Positions 42,897-53,035 of a DNA stretch of 64,000 bases are shown here, piece after piece. The DNA is from Rhizobium sp. Q54 (GTDB lineage Bacteria > Pseudomonadota > Alphaproteobacteria > Rhizobiales > Xanthobacteraceae). The stretch is from contig CAMAWF010000005.1 in NCBI GenBank assembly GCA_945861895.1, positions 32,419 to 96,418 of the forward strand. The letters are read 5' to 3'. The notes below the pieces were generated by a model. It was not told the origin of the DNA and searched no databases. It was given only the letters and a program-made list of their open reading frames with translations. Within the stretch, counting starts at the first letter, position 1, and the number at the start of each line of letters is the position of its first letter. The translations under genes were made by a program, and so were the position numbers.

Positions 42897-43764
42897 TCCC
42901 TTTCGGCGATTGACCGGCGGCAGAGAATATTTCGCGCAGCGCCGCGGCGTCCGGATTGTCGCGCGCGCCCAGCTCCTCGGCGTGGATGCCCGAGGTCACG
43001 AACAGAAAATCGATTCCCAGCTCGCGCGCGCCGGTAAAGTCGGTGCGCAGCGAATCTCCGATCGCCAGAACGCGGCGGTGTGCAACCGCGGCGCCGCGCG
43101 CCTGCGCGGCCTTGGCCAGCGCGCGGTCGTAGATCGGCCGATACGGCTTGCCGGCATAGAGCACCTTGCCGCCGAGCGTGCCGTAGAGGTCAGCGATGGC
43201 GCCGGCGCAATAGATGCGCTTGTCGCCGCGCTCGACCACCACGTCGGGATTGCCGCAGATCATGAACAAATTCCGCTGGCGCATCACACCGAGCAGCGCG
43301 CGGTAGTCCTCCGGCGTTTCCGTCTCGTCGTCGGCAAGCCCCGAACACACCGCATAGTCGGCGCTCTCCACCGGCGCGAAACGAAGACCGAGGCCGTCGA
43401 AAATCGACCGGTCGCGCTCGGGCCCCAAGTGAAACACGCTCTCGCCCGGCCGGCCGCCGATTGCTTCACGCGTGACATCGCCGGACGAGACGATGCCGTC
43501 ATAGGCCTCGCGCGCAACCCCGTAACGGTCGAGCAAGGGAACCACCGCCTCGCCCGGGCGCGGCGCATTGGTGATGAGGATCACGCTGCCGCCACCGGCG
43601 CGAAAGCGCTTGAGCGCATCGCAGGCCTCGGGATAGGCCGCCACGCCGTTGTGCACCACGCCCCAGACATCGCACAGCAGCAGATCGTAATTTGGCGCCA
43701 GCACGGAAAAGCGGTCGGTGAATGCGGGCATGGATGACGGCATGGATGGAGAAAGACCTTGCAC
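42874..43764 (-). CDS. HAD-superfamily hydrolase (class IIA, TIGR01459-type)
   Basis: YDLLLCDVWGVVHNGVAAYPEACDALKRFRAGGGSVILITNAPRPGEAV...VLAIGDSLRTDFTGARELGIDFLFVTSGIH. Confidence 0.88.
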   Translation of the reverse strand: MQGLSPSMPSSMPAFTDRFSVLAPNYDLLLCDVWGVVHNGVAAYPEACDALKRFRAGGGSVILITNAPRPGEAVVPLLDRYGVAREAYDGIVSSGDVTREAIGGRPGESVFHLGPERDRSIFDGLGLRFAPVESADYAVCSGLADDETETPEDYRALLGVMRQRNLFMICGNPDVVVERGDKRIYCAGAIADLYGTLGGKVLYAGKPYRPIYDRALAKAAQARGAAVAHRRVLAIGDSLRTDFTGARELGIDFLFVTSGIHAEELGARDNPDAAALREIFSAAGQSPKGITRRLAW

Positions 43765-43806
43765 CTATAGCCGCCGCCGGGCGGGGCAAAAAGCGGCGGG
43801 CGGGCG

Positions 43807-45210
43807 TTACTCGGCCGGGGTCGCTTCGGCGAGGAATTCGCGGTGCGCCGCGCCGTTATCGGGCTTGATCTTTTCCGCCGCGCCGGCCTCGTCGCGCTCG
43901 CCGCCGCTTTGCAGCGCCTCCACCCGCACCGGCCGCGGCGGCGAGAACAGGAAGCCCTGGCCGAATTTCACGTCGTAGTCGAGCAGATCGACCACCGCGC
44001 TTTCGCTCTCAATGCGCTCGGCGACGAGATCGATATTGCTGCGCGCCAGCAGGTCGGCAAGGTCGGCCGGATGGATGTCGCTCTGCGCGCCGGCGCCGCG
44101 GTCGAGCAGCAGCTTCGCCGGCACCTTGATGAAGCGGAAGCCCCGCCCGTTGAGGTCCTTCGGCTCCATCTGTAAATCGCCGACGTGATCCATGGAGAAA
44201 CGGAAGCCGAGCCCCGCCAGCGCCGCCAGACACTCGTTCTCGATCGGCCCGAAGGCGCGGAAGGCGCTCTGCTTGAACTCGAACACCATCGCCGGCGCCA
44301 GCGCGCGGTTGGCGTCCATGAACTCCAGAAACTGCTGGAAGAAGCCGGGATCGGACAGCGTCATCGCGCTGATGTTGCAGAACAGGCCGACATCGCGATT
44401 TTTCAGCAACAGCCGCCGCACCACCTGCACGCAGCGGAACAGCAGAAGATTGTCGATCTTCGGCATGATGCCGCCGCTCTCGGCATAGCTGAGGAAATCG
44501 TCCGCCGGCACCACGTCGCCCTCGGCGGTGCGCAGCCGCGACATCGCTTCGTAATAGCGCACCTTGCGCTGCGGCAGCGTCACGATCGGTTGCAGATAAA
44601 GATCGATGCGGTTTGCCTCCACCGCGCTGCTGATGGTGGCGATGATGCTGTCGCGGCTCTTGCCGCGGAAACGCCCGGTGCCGGCGATGAAAAATTTCGG
44701 GTCCGGCTCGCCGATATCGCCGCGGTCGGCGGTCAGCGGAGCGTCGGCCGGCGGCGGGCTCGCGGCCGCTGCGCGCGGCGCGCGCAATTCATGTTCGTGC
44801 GCGGCGACGGTCTCGGCCAACTGCCGGACCAGTTCGCCAAGCTCGCTCATCTCGGCCGTGAGCGGATCGACCGGCGGGCGCGCTTTATTCGCGCTGCCTT
44901 CGAGCTTGCCTTCCGCCGCCGCCAGCCGCCGGGCGATTTCGGCCACCTGGCGGGCAAGATCGGCGGTGCCGCGCGACAGATCGGCAATCTGGTCGCCCAA
45001 ATCGGAGCGGTCGCTCACCCGGCTGGTGACCATGTTGTAGAGAATGAGCCCGCTCAGCGTGGCGAGCGCGACAATCGCGGAAGTCGCGCCGTTGACCCCG
45101 AAGGCAAGATAAAGCACGGCGCCGAACGAGCACGCGATGAGCAGCATGCAGAAGGCGATGAAGATGGCACTGATGCGTCGCATCGAGGGTTCCCTGCCCG
45201 CCGGCCGCAC
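43807..45210 (-). CDS. Membrane-anchored EAL-domain protein with degenerate loop motif
   Basis: Two N-terminal TM segments, coiled coil, then YLQPIVTLPQRKVRYYEAMSRL...GLFCNISAMTLSD...AERIESESAVVDLLDYDVKFGQGFLFSPPRPVR. Confidence 0.85.
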   Translation of the reverse strand: MRPAGREPSMRRISAIFIAFCMLLIACSFGAVLYLAFGVNGATSAIVALATLSGLILYNMVTSRVSDRSDLGDQIADLSRGTADLARQVAEIARRLAAAEGKLEGSANKARPPVDPLTAEMSELGELVRQLAETVAAHEHELRAPRAAAASPPPADAPLTADRGDIGEPDPKFFIAGTGRFRGKSRDSIIATISSAVEANRIDLYLQPIVTLPQRKVRYYEAMSRLRTAEGDVVPADDFLSYAESGGIMPKIDNLLLFRCVQVVRRLLLKNRDVGLFCNISAMTLSDPGFFQQFLEFMDANRALAPAMVFEFKQSAFRAFGPIENECLAALAGLGFRFSMDHVGDLQMEPKDLNGRGFRFIKVPAKLLLDRGAGAQSDIHPADLADLLARSNIDLVAERIESESAVVDLLDYDVKFGQGFLFSPPRPVRVEALQSGGERDEAGAAEKIKPDNGAAHREFLAEATPAE

Positions 45211-45334
45211 CCGCAGGTGACGGTGATTCGCGGTGCCGGGCTACAATGTTCATGAGCCGGCGCGCCCATGCAACCTCCAACTCCCGGTATGGTAACAGCT
45301 CTTGCACAGGCTTGCGGCCGCCGCGGCAAGGCGC

Positions 45335-46675
45335 TCAGGCCACCGCGCGGATGATATTGGCAAGCTTTTGGAATATCTCGTCGATCTGCGCCTGACTGAC
45401 GATCAGCGGCGGGCTCACCGCCAGCGTGTCGCCGACCGCGCGGATCATTATTCCATCCTCGTGGAAGGCCCGGACCATGGCGTCATAGCCCCGCCTGCCG
45501 GCGGCGTCCGGCCGGGAGGCGAGATCGATGCCGGCGGTTAAGCCCACAGTGCGGATGTCGAGCACATTGGGCAGCCCTTTCAGGCTCATCGCCGCGTCCG
45601 ACCACTTAGGCTCGATCTGCTTGGCGCGCGCGAACAGATTTTCCTCACGATAAAGATCGAGCGTCGCAAGGCCGGCCGCGCAGGCGAGCGGATGCGCCGA
45701 ATAGGTGTAACCATGAAAGAGTTCGACCACGTGTTCGGGCCCGGTCATGAAGGCATCGTAGATGCCCTTGCGCGCGATCACGCCGCCCATCGGCACGCTG
45801 CCGGAGGTGATGCCCTTGGCGAAGCAGATCATGTCGGGGATGACGCCGTAGCGCTCGGCGGCAAACGCATGCCCGAGCCGGCCGAAGCCGGTGATGACCT
45901 CGTCGAAGATCAGCAGGATGCCGTGCTTGTCGCAGATCGCGCGCAGCCGCGGCAGATAGCCCTTCGGCGCCGGCAGCACGCCGGTGGAGCCCGCCATCGG
46001 CTCGACGATGACGGCGGCAACGGTCGAGGCATCGTGCAGCGCGACGATGCGCTCGAGTTCGTCGGCCAGATGCGCGCCCCATTCCGGCTCGCCCTTGGTG
46101 AAGGCCTGCTGCTCGCGATTATAGGTCGAGGGCAGATGATCGACGCCGGCCAGCAGCGCGCCGAAATGCTTGCGGTTGTTGACGATACCGCCGACCGAAA
46201 TGCCACCGAAGCCGACGCCGTGGTAACCGCGCTCGCGACCGATCAGCCGCGTACGCGCAGCCTGCCCGCGCACATTGTGATAGGCGAGCGCGATTTTCAG
46301 CGCGGTGTCGACCGCTTCCGAGCCGGAATTGCAGAAGAACACATGATCGAGATCGCCGGGCGCCAGCGCAGCGACGCGCGCCGCCAGTTCGAACGCCTTG
46401 GGATGGGAAAACTGAAACGCCGGCGCGTAATCGAGCTCGGCCGCCTGGGCCTGGATCGCCGCCACGATCGGCTCGCGGTTGTGCCCGGCATTGGTGCACC
46501 ACAGGCCGGCGGCGGCGTCGAGCAGCGCGCGGCCTTCCGGCGTGTAGTAGTGCATGTCCTTGGCGCGCGCGATCAGCCGCGGCGCCTTCTTGAAGGCGCG
46601 GTTCGCCGTGAACGGAATCCAGAACGGCTCCAGGTCGTTGGGGACCGTTTGCGTTGCTGCAGCGCGCTTGATCAT
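45335..46675 (-). CDS. Class III aminotransferase (aspartate aminotransferase/omega-transaminase family)
   Basis: FWIPFTANRAFKKAPRLIARAKDMHYYTPEGRALLDAAAGLWCTNAGHNR...GILLIFDEVITGFGRLGHAFAAERYGVIPDMICFAKGITSG. Confidence 0.92.
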   Translation of the reverse strand: MIKRAAATQTVPNDLEPFWIPFTANRAFKKAPRLIARAKDMHYYTPEGRALLDAAAGLWCTNAGHNREPIVAAIQAQAAELDYAPAFQFSHPKAFELAARVAALAPGDLDHVFFCNSGSEAVDTALKIALAYHNVRGQAARTRLIGRERGYHGVGFGGISVGGIVNNRKHFGALLAGVDHLPSTYNREQQAFTKGEPEWGAHLADELERIVALHDASTVAAVIVEPMAGSTGVLPAPKGYLPRLRAICDKHGILLIFDEVITGFGRLGHAFAAERYGVIPDMICFAKGITSGSVPMGGVIARKGIYDAFMTGPEHVVELFHGYTYSAHPLACAAGLATLDLYREENLFARAKQIEPKWSDAAMSLKGLPNVLDIRTVGLTAGIDLASRPDAAGRRGYDAMVRAFHEDGIMIRAVGDTLAVSPPLIVSQAQIDEIFQKLANIIRAVA

Positions 46676-46677
46676 GA

Positions 46678-46843
46678 CATTCCGCCTTCCCGCGTCATGT
46701 CCGGCCTTGTGCCGGGCATCCCCGTCTTTGAGAGATAGTCATAAAGGCGTGTATGGCATCGTTACTCGGGTATACCCGAGTAACGCAATCAGTTGTAGCC
46801 GCAAGTCGGGTAAACCCGACTTGCGGTGACAAGCCCGGCCATG
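46678..46843. repeat. Family C-type repeat carrying two internal perfect palindromes
   Basis: Outer arms gtcatgtccggccttgtgccggg / acaagcccggccatgac; inside are CGTTACTCGGGTATACCCGAGTAACG (46760-46785) and CCGCAAGTCGGGTAAACCCGACTTGCGG (46799-46826). Confidence 0.85.
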
Positions 46844-46915
46844 ACGATTTTAAGCTGCCTTGCCGCATCGGACTTTCCACTGTAGGACGCTCGCGAATCC
46901 GGTACCGTCCGACAC

Positions 46916-48418
46916 ATGGCCGACAAACCCAGCAAACTCAAAGCCCGCCTGCCGCGCGGCCTCGCCGACCGCGGACCGGCCGAGATCGCGGCCACGCGGC
47001 GCATGATCGCGACCATCAGCAAGCAATTCGAGCTTTATGGTTTTGAGCCGGTGGAGACGCCGGCAATCGAATACACCGACGCGCTGGGGAAATTCCTTCC
47101 CGACCAGGACCGGCCGAACGAGGGCGTGTTCTCGTTCCAGGACGACGACGAGCAGTGGTTGAGCCTGCGCTATGACTTGACCGCGCCGCTGGCGCGCTAC
47201 GTCGCCGAGAATTTCGACGCACTGCCGAAGCCCTATCGCAGCTATCGCTACGGCTGGGTGTTCCGCAACGAAAAGCCGGGACCGGGACGCTATCGCCAGT
47301 TCATGCAGTTCGATGCCGACACGGTGGGCAGCGCCTCGCCCGCCGCCGATGCCGAGATGTGCATGCTGGCGGCGGATACGATGGAAGCGCTTGGCATTAA
47401 GCGCGGCCAGTATGTGGTGAAGGTGAATAACCGGAAGGTGCTGGATGGCGTACTAGAGTCCATCGGGCTTGCAGGTGATGCGAATGCGGGCAGGCGCCTC
47501 ACCGTGCTGCGCGCGATCGACAAGCTAGATCGGCTTGGCGTTGAAGGCGTCCGGTATTTGTTGGGGCCAGGACGCAAGGACGAAAGCGGAGATTTTACCA
47601 AGGGAGCCGGACTGAGCGACAAGCAGGCAGCTTTGGTTATGGCTCTGTTTGAATCGCACACGCTCGGCGATAGCGACGAAGAGACGCTTAATAGCATACG
47701 CGGTCCCGCCGACGCACCGGCCATCCGACAAGCAGGAGTTGATGAGCTTGACAAAATTTCCAAGGTCATCAAAGCGGCAGGCTATGGAGAAGATCGCATC
47801 CGCATCGATCCCTCCGTCGTCCGCGGCCTCGAATATTACACCGGCCCGGTCTACGAAGTTGAACTCCTGCTCGACACCAAAGACGAGAAAGGCCGCCCGG
47901 TGCGTTTCGGCTCGGTTGGCGGCGGCGGGCGTTATGACGGATTGGTGTCGCGCTTCCGCGGCGAGCCGGTGCCGGCGACCGGATTTTCCATCGGCGTCTC
48001 GCGGCTGATGGCTGCGCTCACGCTGCTCGGCAAGATCGATGTCAAAGCCGACGCAGGCCCGGTGGTCGTCACCGTCTTCGACAGGGACCGGATCGCCGAC
48101 TATCAAGGCATGGTGGCGCAGTTGCGTGCAGCCAACATCCGCGCCGAACTTTACCTCGGCAATCCGAAGAACAATTTAGGCGTCCAGCTCAAATACGCCG
48201 ACAAGCGCAACGCGCCCTGCGCCATCATCCAGGGCGGCGACGAGAAGGCTTTAGCGCAAGTCCAGATCAAGGACCTCATCCTCGGCGCGGAATTGTCAAA
48301 GCTGGAAAAGGGCCGCGACGAATATCTGCAAAAGCAGGCGCAGGTGCAGCAGACCGTGCCGGAAAGCAAACTGGTCGAAGCCGTACGCGCGGTGCTGGCG
48401 CGGCACGGACTGATATAA
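46916..48418 (+). CDS. hisS: Histidyl-tRNA synthetase
   Basis: [45 protein letters not shown]...[15 protein letters not shown]...[15 protein letters not shown]. Confidence 0.94.
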   Translation: MADKPSKLKARLPRGLADRGPAEIAATRRMIATISKQFELYGFEPVETPAIEYTDALGKFLPDQDRPNEGVFSFQDDDEQWLSLRYDLTAPLARYVAENFDALPKPYRSYRYGWVFRNEKPGPGRYRQFMQFDADTVGSASPAADAEMCMLAADTMEALGIKRGQYVVKVNNRKVLDGVLESIGLAGDANAGRRLTVLRAIDKLDRLGVEGVRYLLGPGRKDESGDFTKGAGLSDKQAALVMALFESHTLGDSDEETLNSIRGPADAPAIRQAGVDELDKISKVIKAAGYGEDRIRIDPSVVRGLEYYTGPVYEVELLLDTKDEKGRPVRFGSVGGGGRYDGLVSRFRGEPVPATGFSIGVSRLMAALTLLGKIDVKADAGPVVVTVFDRDRIADYQGMVAQLRAANIRAELYLGNPKNNLGVQLKYADKRNAPCAIIQGGDEKALAQVQIKDLILGAELSKLEKGRDEYLQKQAQVQQTVPESKLVEAVRAVLARHGLI

Positions 48419-48441
48419 GCGTCAGCCGTTTGGTTAAAACG

Positions 48442-48936
48442 TCAAACCGCGACGAGATCGCCGCTGAGCACCGGTGAGGCGACATCCTGCGACAGATCGA
48501 TGCGGTGTCCGATCAGCTGCTCGACCGCGTCGAAGCTGTCGATCACCGCCCGGCATTCGATGACTTTCTGGTCGCGGAAGCGGGCGAACTGCGCTAGGCG
48601 ATAGCTGACGACACGGCCGTCGTCGCGCTTGGTCGCGGTCAGCTTGCTCAGAATCGCCGCCCGGTCGCCGTCGATCAGCATCGCCTCCGAATCGAAGCGC
48701 CGCTTGTCGAAGACTTGCGGCATCAGCCGGTTGAAGAGATCGAACACGGCGGCCTTGCCGCAGCGCCGGCCGCAGTAGCGCAGCGCTTCCACCGGCCCGG
48801 TAATCGTCCACTCGACGTCGTCGTGGAGGAACGGTTCGATCTTGGCGGCGTCGTGCGTGACAAAGGCCGCGTAGAACGCTTCCGCCACCTCGCGCGGTAC
48901 GGCACGGATTACTTCGAGCGGCGCGGCACTGCCCAT
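48442..48936 (-). CDS. SnoaL/NTF2-like protein
   Basis: EAFYAAFVTHDAAKIEPFLHDDVEWTITGPVEALRYCGRRCGKAAVFDLFNRL. Confidence 0.8.
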   Translation of the reverse strand: MGSAAPLEVIRAVPREVAEAFYAAFVTHDAAKIEPFLHDDVEWTITGPVEALRYCGRRCGKAAVFDLFNRLMPQVFDKRRFDSEAMLIDGDRAAILSKLTATKRDDGRVVSYRLAQFARFRDQKVIECRAVIDSFDAVEQLIGHRIDLSQDVASPVLSGDLVAV

Positions 48937-49179
48937 GAAATTCCCCCGATCCTCCCCCAGTCAACGCCGATTGGGTTGAAATAGTCTTACCATCAAGGGG
49001 TTATGGGCCATCGACGTGGCGAATGGCCGCGCGGGGGCGATATCCCACGCACGGAATTTATTAATGACCACAGGCCTTTGACGTGCGCGCGCGTTAAGCC
49101 CACCGGGCATTCGGCGTCGAAACCTTAAGGCCGCCATGCTAAAGGGCGCACCAAAATCATCGATCTTCGTGGGACGGCG

Positions 49180-50346
49180 ATGGACGCGGCGGAAAACAAC
49201 ACGCAGGGCAAGCCCGATGCGCGGGCGGAGGCGCAAGCTCAGGCGCTTGTCGCCTCCTATGAGCGCGCCGGCTATCGCCGCATAGCGCCCGCGATCCTGC
49301 AACCGGCCGAGCCATTCCTCGACCTCTCCGGCGAAGACATCCGCAAGCGCATGTATCTGACCGCCGCACCCGGCGGCGGCGGCGACTATTGCCTGCGTCC
49401 CGACCTCACCATTCCCGTGTCCTGCGACTACCTCGCGTCACCGTTCGCAGGAAAGGCGGCAGGCTTTTGCTATCTCGGGCCGGTGTTCCGGCATCGCACC
49501 GATGCGCCGGCGGAATTTCTCCAGGCCGGCATCGAATCCTTCGGACGTCCCGACAAGGCGGCGGCCGACGCCGAGATGCTGGCGCTCGGGCTGGAGGCTA
49601 CCGCGCATTACGGCTGCGGCGCGCCCGATATCCAGGTCGGCGACGTGGCGCTGTTTTCCGCGCTGATCGCCGCGCTCGATCTCGCCCCGGCGTGGAAGCG
49701 TCGCCTGATCAAGGATTTCAACCGCAAGAGCAATCTCGCGCAGGACCTCGACCGCCTGGTGCTCGGCACCAGCAACGGCCAGCCGGAATACCAGGGCGTG
49801 CTCGCGGCACTCGCCGGCTCCGACCCGAAGGGCGCGCATGCGCTGGTCACGGATTTGCTTTCGATCGCCGGCATCAATGCCGTCGGCGGGCGTTCGGTCG
49901 GAGAGATCGCCGACCGCTTTCTGGAACAGGCGGCGCTCGGCGCCGGCTCGAAGCTGCCGCGCGAGCAGCGCGCCTTGATCGAGCGGTTTCTGGCGATCGG
50001 CGGCGACCCCGATCAGGCGGCCGCCGAACTGCGCGCGCTCGCCAGCGAAGGCAACATGGCGCTCGCGCCGGTGCTCGACCTGTTCGAGAGCCGCACGGGA
50101 TTTCTCGCCGCGCGCGGCGTCGATGTGCGCCGCATTCGTTTTTCCACCGCGTTCGGACGCGGCTTCGATTATTACACCGGATTTGTGTTCGAACTCACCG
50201 ACCCAGCCGCGCGCGAGGCCGGCCCGCTGGTCGCCGGCGGCCGCTATGACGGGCTGCTGACGCGGCTCGGGGCCGACAAGCCTACTCCCGCCGTCGGCTT
50301 TGCGGTGTGGATCGAGCGGCTGGCGGCGCTGGGAGGCGCAAAGTGA
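49180..50346 (+). CDS. hisZ: ATP phosphoribosyltransferase regulatory subunit HisZ
   Basis: HisS-like fold without full synthetase motifs: [15 protein letters not shown]...[25 protein letters not shown]; overlaps hisG. Confidence 0.92.
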   Translation: MDAAENNTQGKPDARAEAQAQALVASYERAGYRRIAPAILQPAEPFLDLSGEDIRKRMYLTAAPGGGGDYCLRPDLTIPVSCDYLASPFAGKAAGFCYLGPVFRHRTDAPAEFLQAGIESFGRPDKAAADAEMLALGLEATAHYGCGAPDIQVGDVALFSALIAALDLAPAWKRRLIKDFNRKSNLAQDLDRLVLGTSNGQPEYQGVLAALAGSDPKGAHALVTDLLSIAGINAVGGRSVGEIADRFLEQAALGAGSKLPREQRALIERFLAIGGDPDQAAAELRALASEGNMALAPVLDLFESRTGFLAARGVDVRRIRFSTAFGRGFDYYTGFVFELTDPAAREAGPLVAGGRYDGLLTRLGADKPTPAVGFAVWIERLAALGGAK

Positions 50347-51314
50347 GCGCGCCCCTGGTTCTCGCGGTGCCCGCAAAAGGCCGGCTGCAGGACAACGCCG
50401 AGGAATTTTTCGCCCGCGCCGGCCTGGCGCTGATCAAGCCGCGCGGAGCGCGCGATTATCGCGGCGCCATCAGCGGGCTCGACGGCGTCGAGGTTGCGTA
50501 TCTTTCCGCCGCCGAGATCACTCAGCAGCTGGCGCAGGGCGCGGTGCATCTCGGCGTCACCGGCGAAGATCTGGTGCGCGAGATGATCCCCGATGCCGAC
50601 AAGCGCGTGGTGCTGATCGACGGCCTCGGCTTCGGTCACGCCAATGTCGTGGTCGCGGTGCCGCAGGCCTGGATCGACGTGCGCAATATGGCCGATCTCG
50701 ACGACGTCGCCACCGCCTTCCGCCACCACCACAACCGCAAGCCGCGGGTGGCGACGAAATACGTCAATCTCACGCGCATGTTTTTCTCCGATCACGGCAT
50801 CGTCGACTACCGCATCGTCGAAAGCTCCGGCGCGACCGAAGGCGCGCCCGCCGCCGGCACCGCCGAATTGATCGTCGACATCACCACCACCGGCGCGACG
50901 CTCGCCGCCAATGGGCTCAAGATCGTGGAGGACGGCACGATTTTGCGCTCGCAGGCAAATCTTGTCGCCGCGCGCGGGGCGCAATGGGGCAAGGCCGAGC
51001 GCGAGATCGCCCGCGTGATCCTCGACCGCATCGCCGCGCAGGCGCGCGCGCGCGCGTTCCGCGAGGTGCGCTGCCGTTTCCCCGCCTGCAACGACGCGCT
51101 GCTGGAAAACATCAAGCAGCGCTTCGGCGTGCAGACGCCGTTCGGCGGGCCGACCTCCTCCGGCATGCTGACGCTGCACTGCCCGCCGGATCAGGTCTAT
51201 GCGCTGACAAGTTTCCTGCGCGAGAGCGGCGCGCAAGCTGTTTCGGTGGCGGAACTCGGCTATGTGTTCTCGCGCGACAATCCGCTCTACGCCAAGTTGG
51301 AGGCCGGGCTCTAG
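50343..51314 (+). CDS. hisG: ATP phosphoribosyltransferase catalytic subunit HisG
   Basis: GTG start overlapping the hisZ stop; [26 protein letters not shown]...[14 protein letters not shown]...[27 protein letters not shown]. Confidence 0.94.
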   Translation: MSAPLVLAVPAKGRLQDNAEEFFARAGLALIKPRGARDYRGAISGLDGVEVAYLSAAEITQQLAQGAVHLGVTGEDLVREMIPDADKRVVLIDGLGFGHANVVVAVPQAWIDVRNMADLDDVATAFRHHHNRKPRVATKYVNLTRMFFSDHGIVDYRIVESSGATEGAPAAGTAELIVDITTTGATLAANGLKIVEDGTILRSQANLVAARGAQWGKAEREIARVILDRIAAQARARAFREVRCRFPACNDALLENIKQRFGVQTPFGGPTSSGMLTLHCPPDQVYALTSFLRESGAQAVSVAELGYVFSRDNPLYAKLEAGL

Positions 51315-51318
51315 TCTT

Positions 51319-51369
51319 TTGAGCATGATCTTTTCGAAAACCGGTTCCCACTTTTCGGGATCATGCTCC
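51319..51369. repeat. Palindromic repeat family B, short copy 2
   Basis: gagcatgatcttttcgaaaaccggttcccacttttcgggatcatgctc. Confidence 0.88.
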
Positions 51370-51391
51370 AGCGCAGCGCCGATAATCCGTT

Positions 51392-51853
51392 TCAACGCAC
51401 GTCGTCGCGCGGCCCGCGCCGGCGGAACACGACGAAATGCGAGAGCGAAAAATTCACCAGGAAGCTCACAACAATAGAGAGCAGCTTGGCCGCCAGCACC
51501 GGCAGGAAATAAGACAAGATCACCAGCGTCGTGGTGGCGGCGATCACGCCCGCGATGCCCGAAACCACGAAGCTGCCATAGTCGCGCCAGCGCAACGCAT
51601 GTCCGGACTCCGGTCCGAAGGTCGTGAACGAGTTCATGGCATAGGAGAACGACACCGCCACCAGCCAGGCCAATACGTTGCACGGCACCAGCGCGAGCTT
51701 GAGCACATTATAGGCGAACAGGAATGCGCCGAGGTCGATCAGCGTATTGACCAGCCCGACCAGCGCAAAGCTCGCCGCCTTAAGCGCAACCGCGCGCTCG
51801 TGCCAGGCGACTGTGAGGCGGTCGATTATTTTCTTCATTGCGGCGGGCAACAT
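51392..51853 (-). CDS. GtrA family membrane protein
   Basis: FALVGLVNTLIDLGAFLFAYNVL...LAWLVAVSFSYAMNSFTTF. Confidence 0.88.
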   Translation of the reverse strand: MLPAAMKKIIDRLTVAWHERAVALKAASFALVGLVNTLIDLGAFLFAYNVLKLALVPCNVLAWLVAVSFSYAMNSFTTFGPESGHALRWRDYGSFVVSGIAGVIAATTTLVILSYFLPVLAAKLLSIVVSFLVNFSLSHFVVFRRRGPRDDVR

Positions 51854-51979
51854 TTCCGGGCGGATTTAGCACGTCCGCCGCGCCGCGCCGAGGCCTTGGC
51901 CGTTATCCCTTCGGTGGGCGCGCGCGGGCGCGACAGGGAGCGGCGGGTGCGCTATAGATCGCCTCGCAAGCAAGGATAG

Positions 51980-53035
51980 ATGGCTCCGATGCCGGCGAAA
52001 GCTGCCAAACCAGGCCGTGCCAGCTCGCCCGCCGCGCGGGCCGAGGCCGGGCTGTCGATCGTCGTCCCGCTCTGGAACGAGGCCAAGGGCCTTGCCGACC
52101 TGCACCGCCATATTGCCGAGATCGCCCAACGCCTGAGCGCCAATCGCCGCCTGAGCGTGGAAGCCGTCTATGTCGACGACGGCTCGACCGACGCGACGCA
52201 GGACATCGCCCAGGCGCTGCCGGCGGATGCGCTCGACGTGCAGGTGGTCACGCTGTCGCGCAATTTCGGCAAGGAGGCGGCCCTGCTCGCCGGCCTCGAC
52301 CATGCCCGCCTCGGCGCCGTGCTGTTCATGGACGGCGACGGCCAGCATCCGCCATCGCTGATCGAAAATCTGGTCGGGCGCTGGCTCGATGACGGCTACG
52401 ACGTGGTCTACACCGCCAAAGCCAGCCGCGAGAACGAATCGTGGCTGCGCCGCACCGGCGTCAAATGGTTTTACTCGCTGATCAATTGGGGCGCGCGGCA
52501 GAAAATCCCGGCCGATGCCGGCGACTTCCGCCTGCTCTCGCCGCGCGCGGCGGCGGCGCTGCGCCAGATGCCGGAGCGCAACCGTTTCTTCAAGGGACTG
52601 GCGAGCTGGATCGGTTTTCGCCAGGTCCGCGTCGATTACGAACCGGCCGAACGGGTGCATGGCGACACGACCTGGAATGTTTGGTCGCTGATCGGACTGT
52701 CGATCGAGGGACTGACCTCGTTTTCGGTTGCGCCGCTACGGATGGCAAGCCTGCTCGGCGTGTTGCTCGCAGCAAGCGCCATGATATTCGGCCTCGCGAT
52801 CCTGATCGAGACGGTAATCTACGGCAAGGACGTGCCCGGCTATCCCTCGGTGGTGGTCGGATTGATGGTGATCGGCGGCGTGCAACTGACCATGATCGGA
52901 ATTCTCGGTGAATATATCGGCAAGCTGTTGTCCGAAATCAAAGCCCGGCCGGTCTATTTCGTCGCCGAGCACAGCGTGAAATCGGCAAGCGAATCCACGC
53001 CAGCGAGGGCGCCGGCCTCGCGCGCGGCGGAGTGA
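51980..53035 (+). CDS. Glycosyltransferase family 2 (polyprenyl-phosphate glycosyltransferase type)
   Basis: LSIVVPLWNEAKGLADLHRHIAEI..VYVDDGSTDATQDIAQAL..VTLSRNFGKEAALLAGLDHARLGAVLFMDGDGQHPP; two C-terminal TM segments. Confidence 0.93.
   Translation: MAPMPAKAAKPGRASSPAARAEAGLSIVVPLWNEAKGLADLHRHIAEIAQRLSANRRLSVEAVYVDDGSTDATQDIAQALPADALDVQVVTLSRNFGKEAALLAGLDHARLGAVLFMDGDGQHPPSLIENLVGRWLDDGYDVVYTAKASRENESWLRRTGVKWFYSLINWGARQKIPADAGDFRLLSPRAAAALRQMPERNRFFKGLASWIGFRQVRVDYEPAERVHGDTTWNVWSLIGLSIEGLTSFSVAPLRMASLLGVLLAASAMIFGLAILIETVIYGKDVPGYPSVVVGLMVIGGVQLTMIGILGEYIGKLLSEIKARPVYFVAEHSVKSASESTPARAPASRAAE

Noticed and set aside
44185-45255. 356-aa plus-strand ORF opposite the EAL gene
   Set aside because: Antisense shadow ORF, His/Arg-rich with no motif
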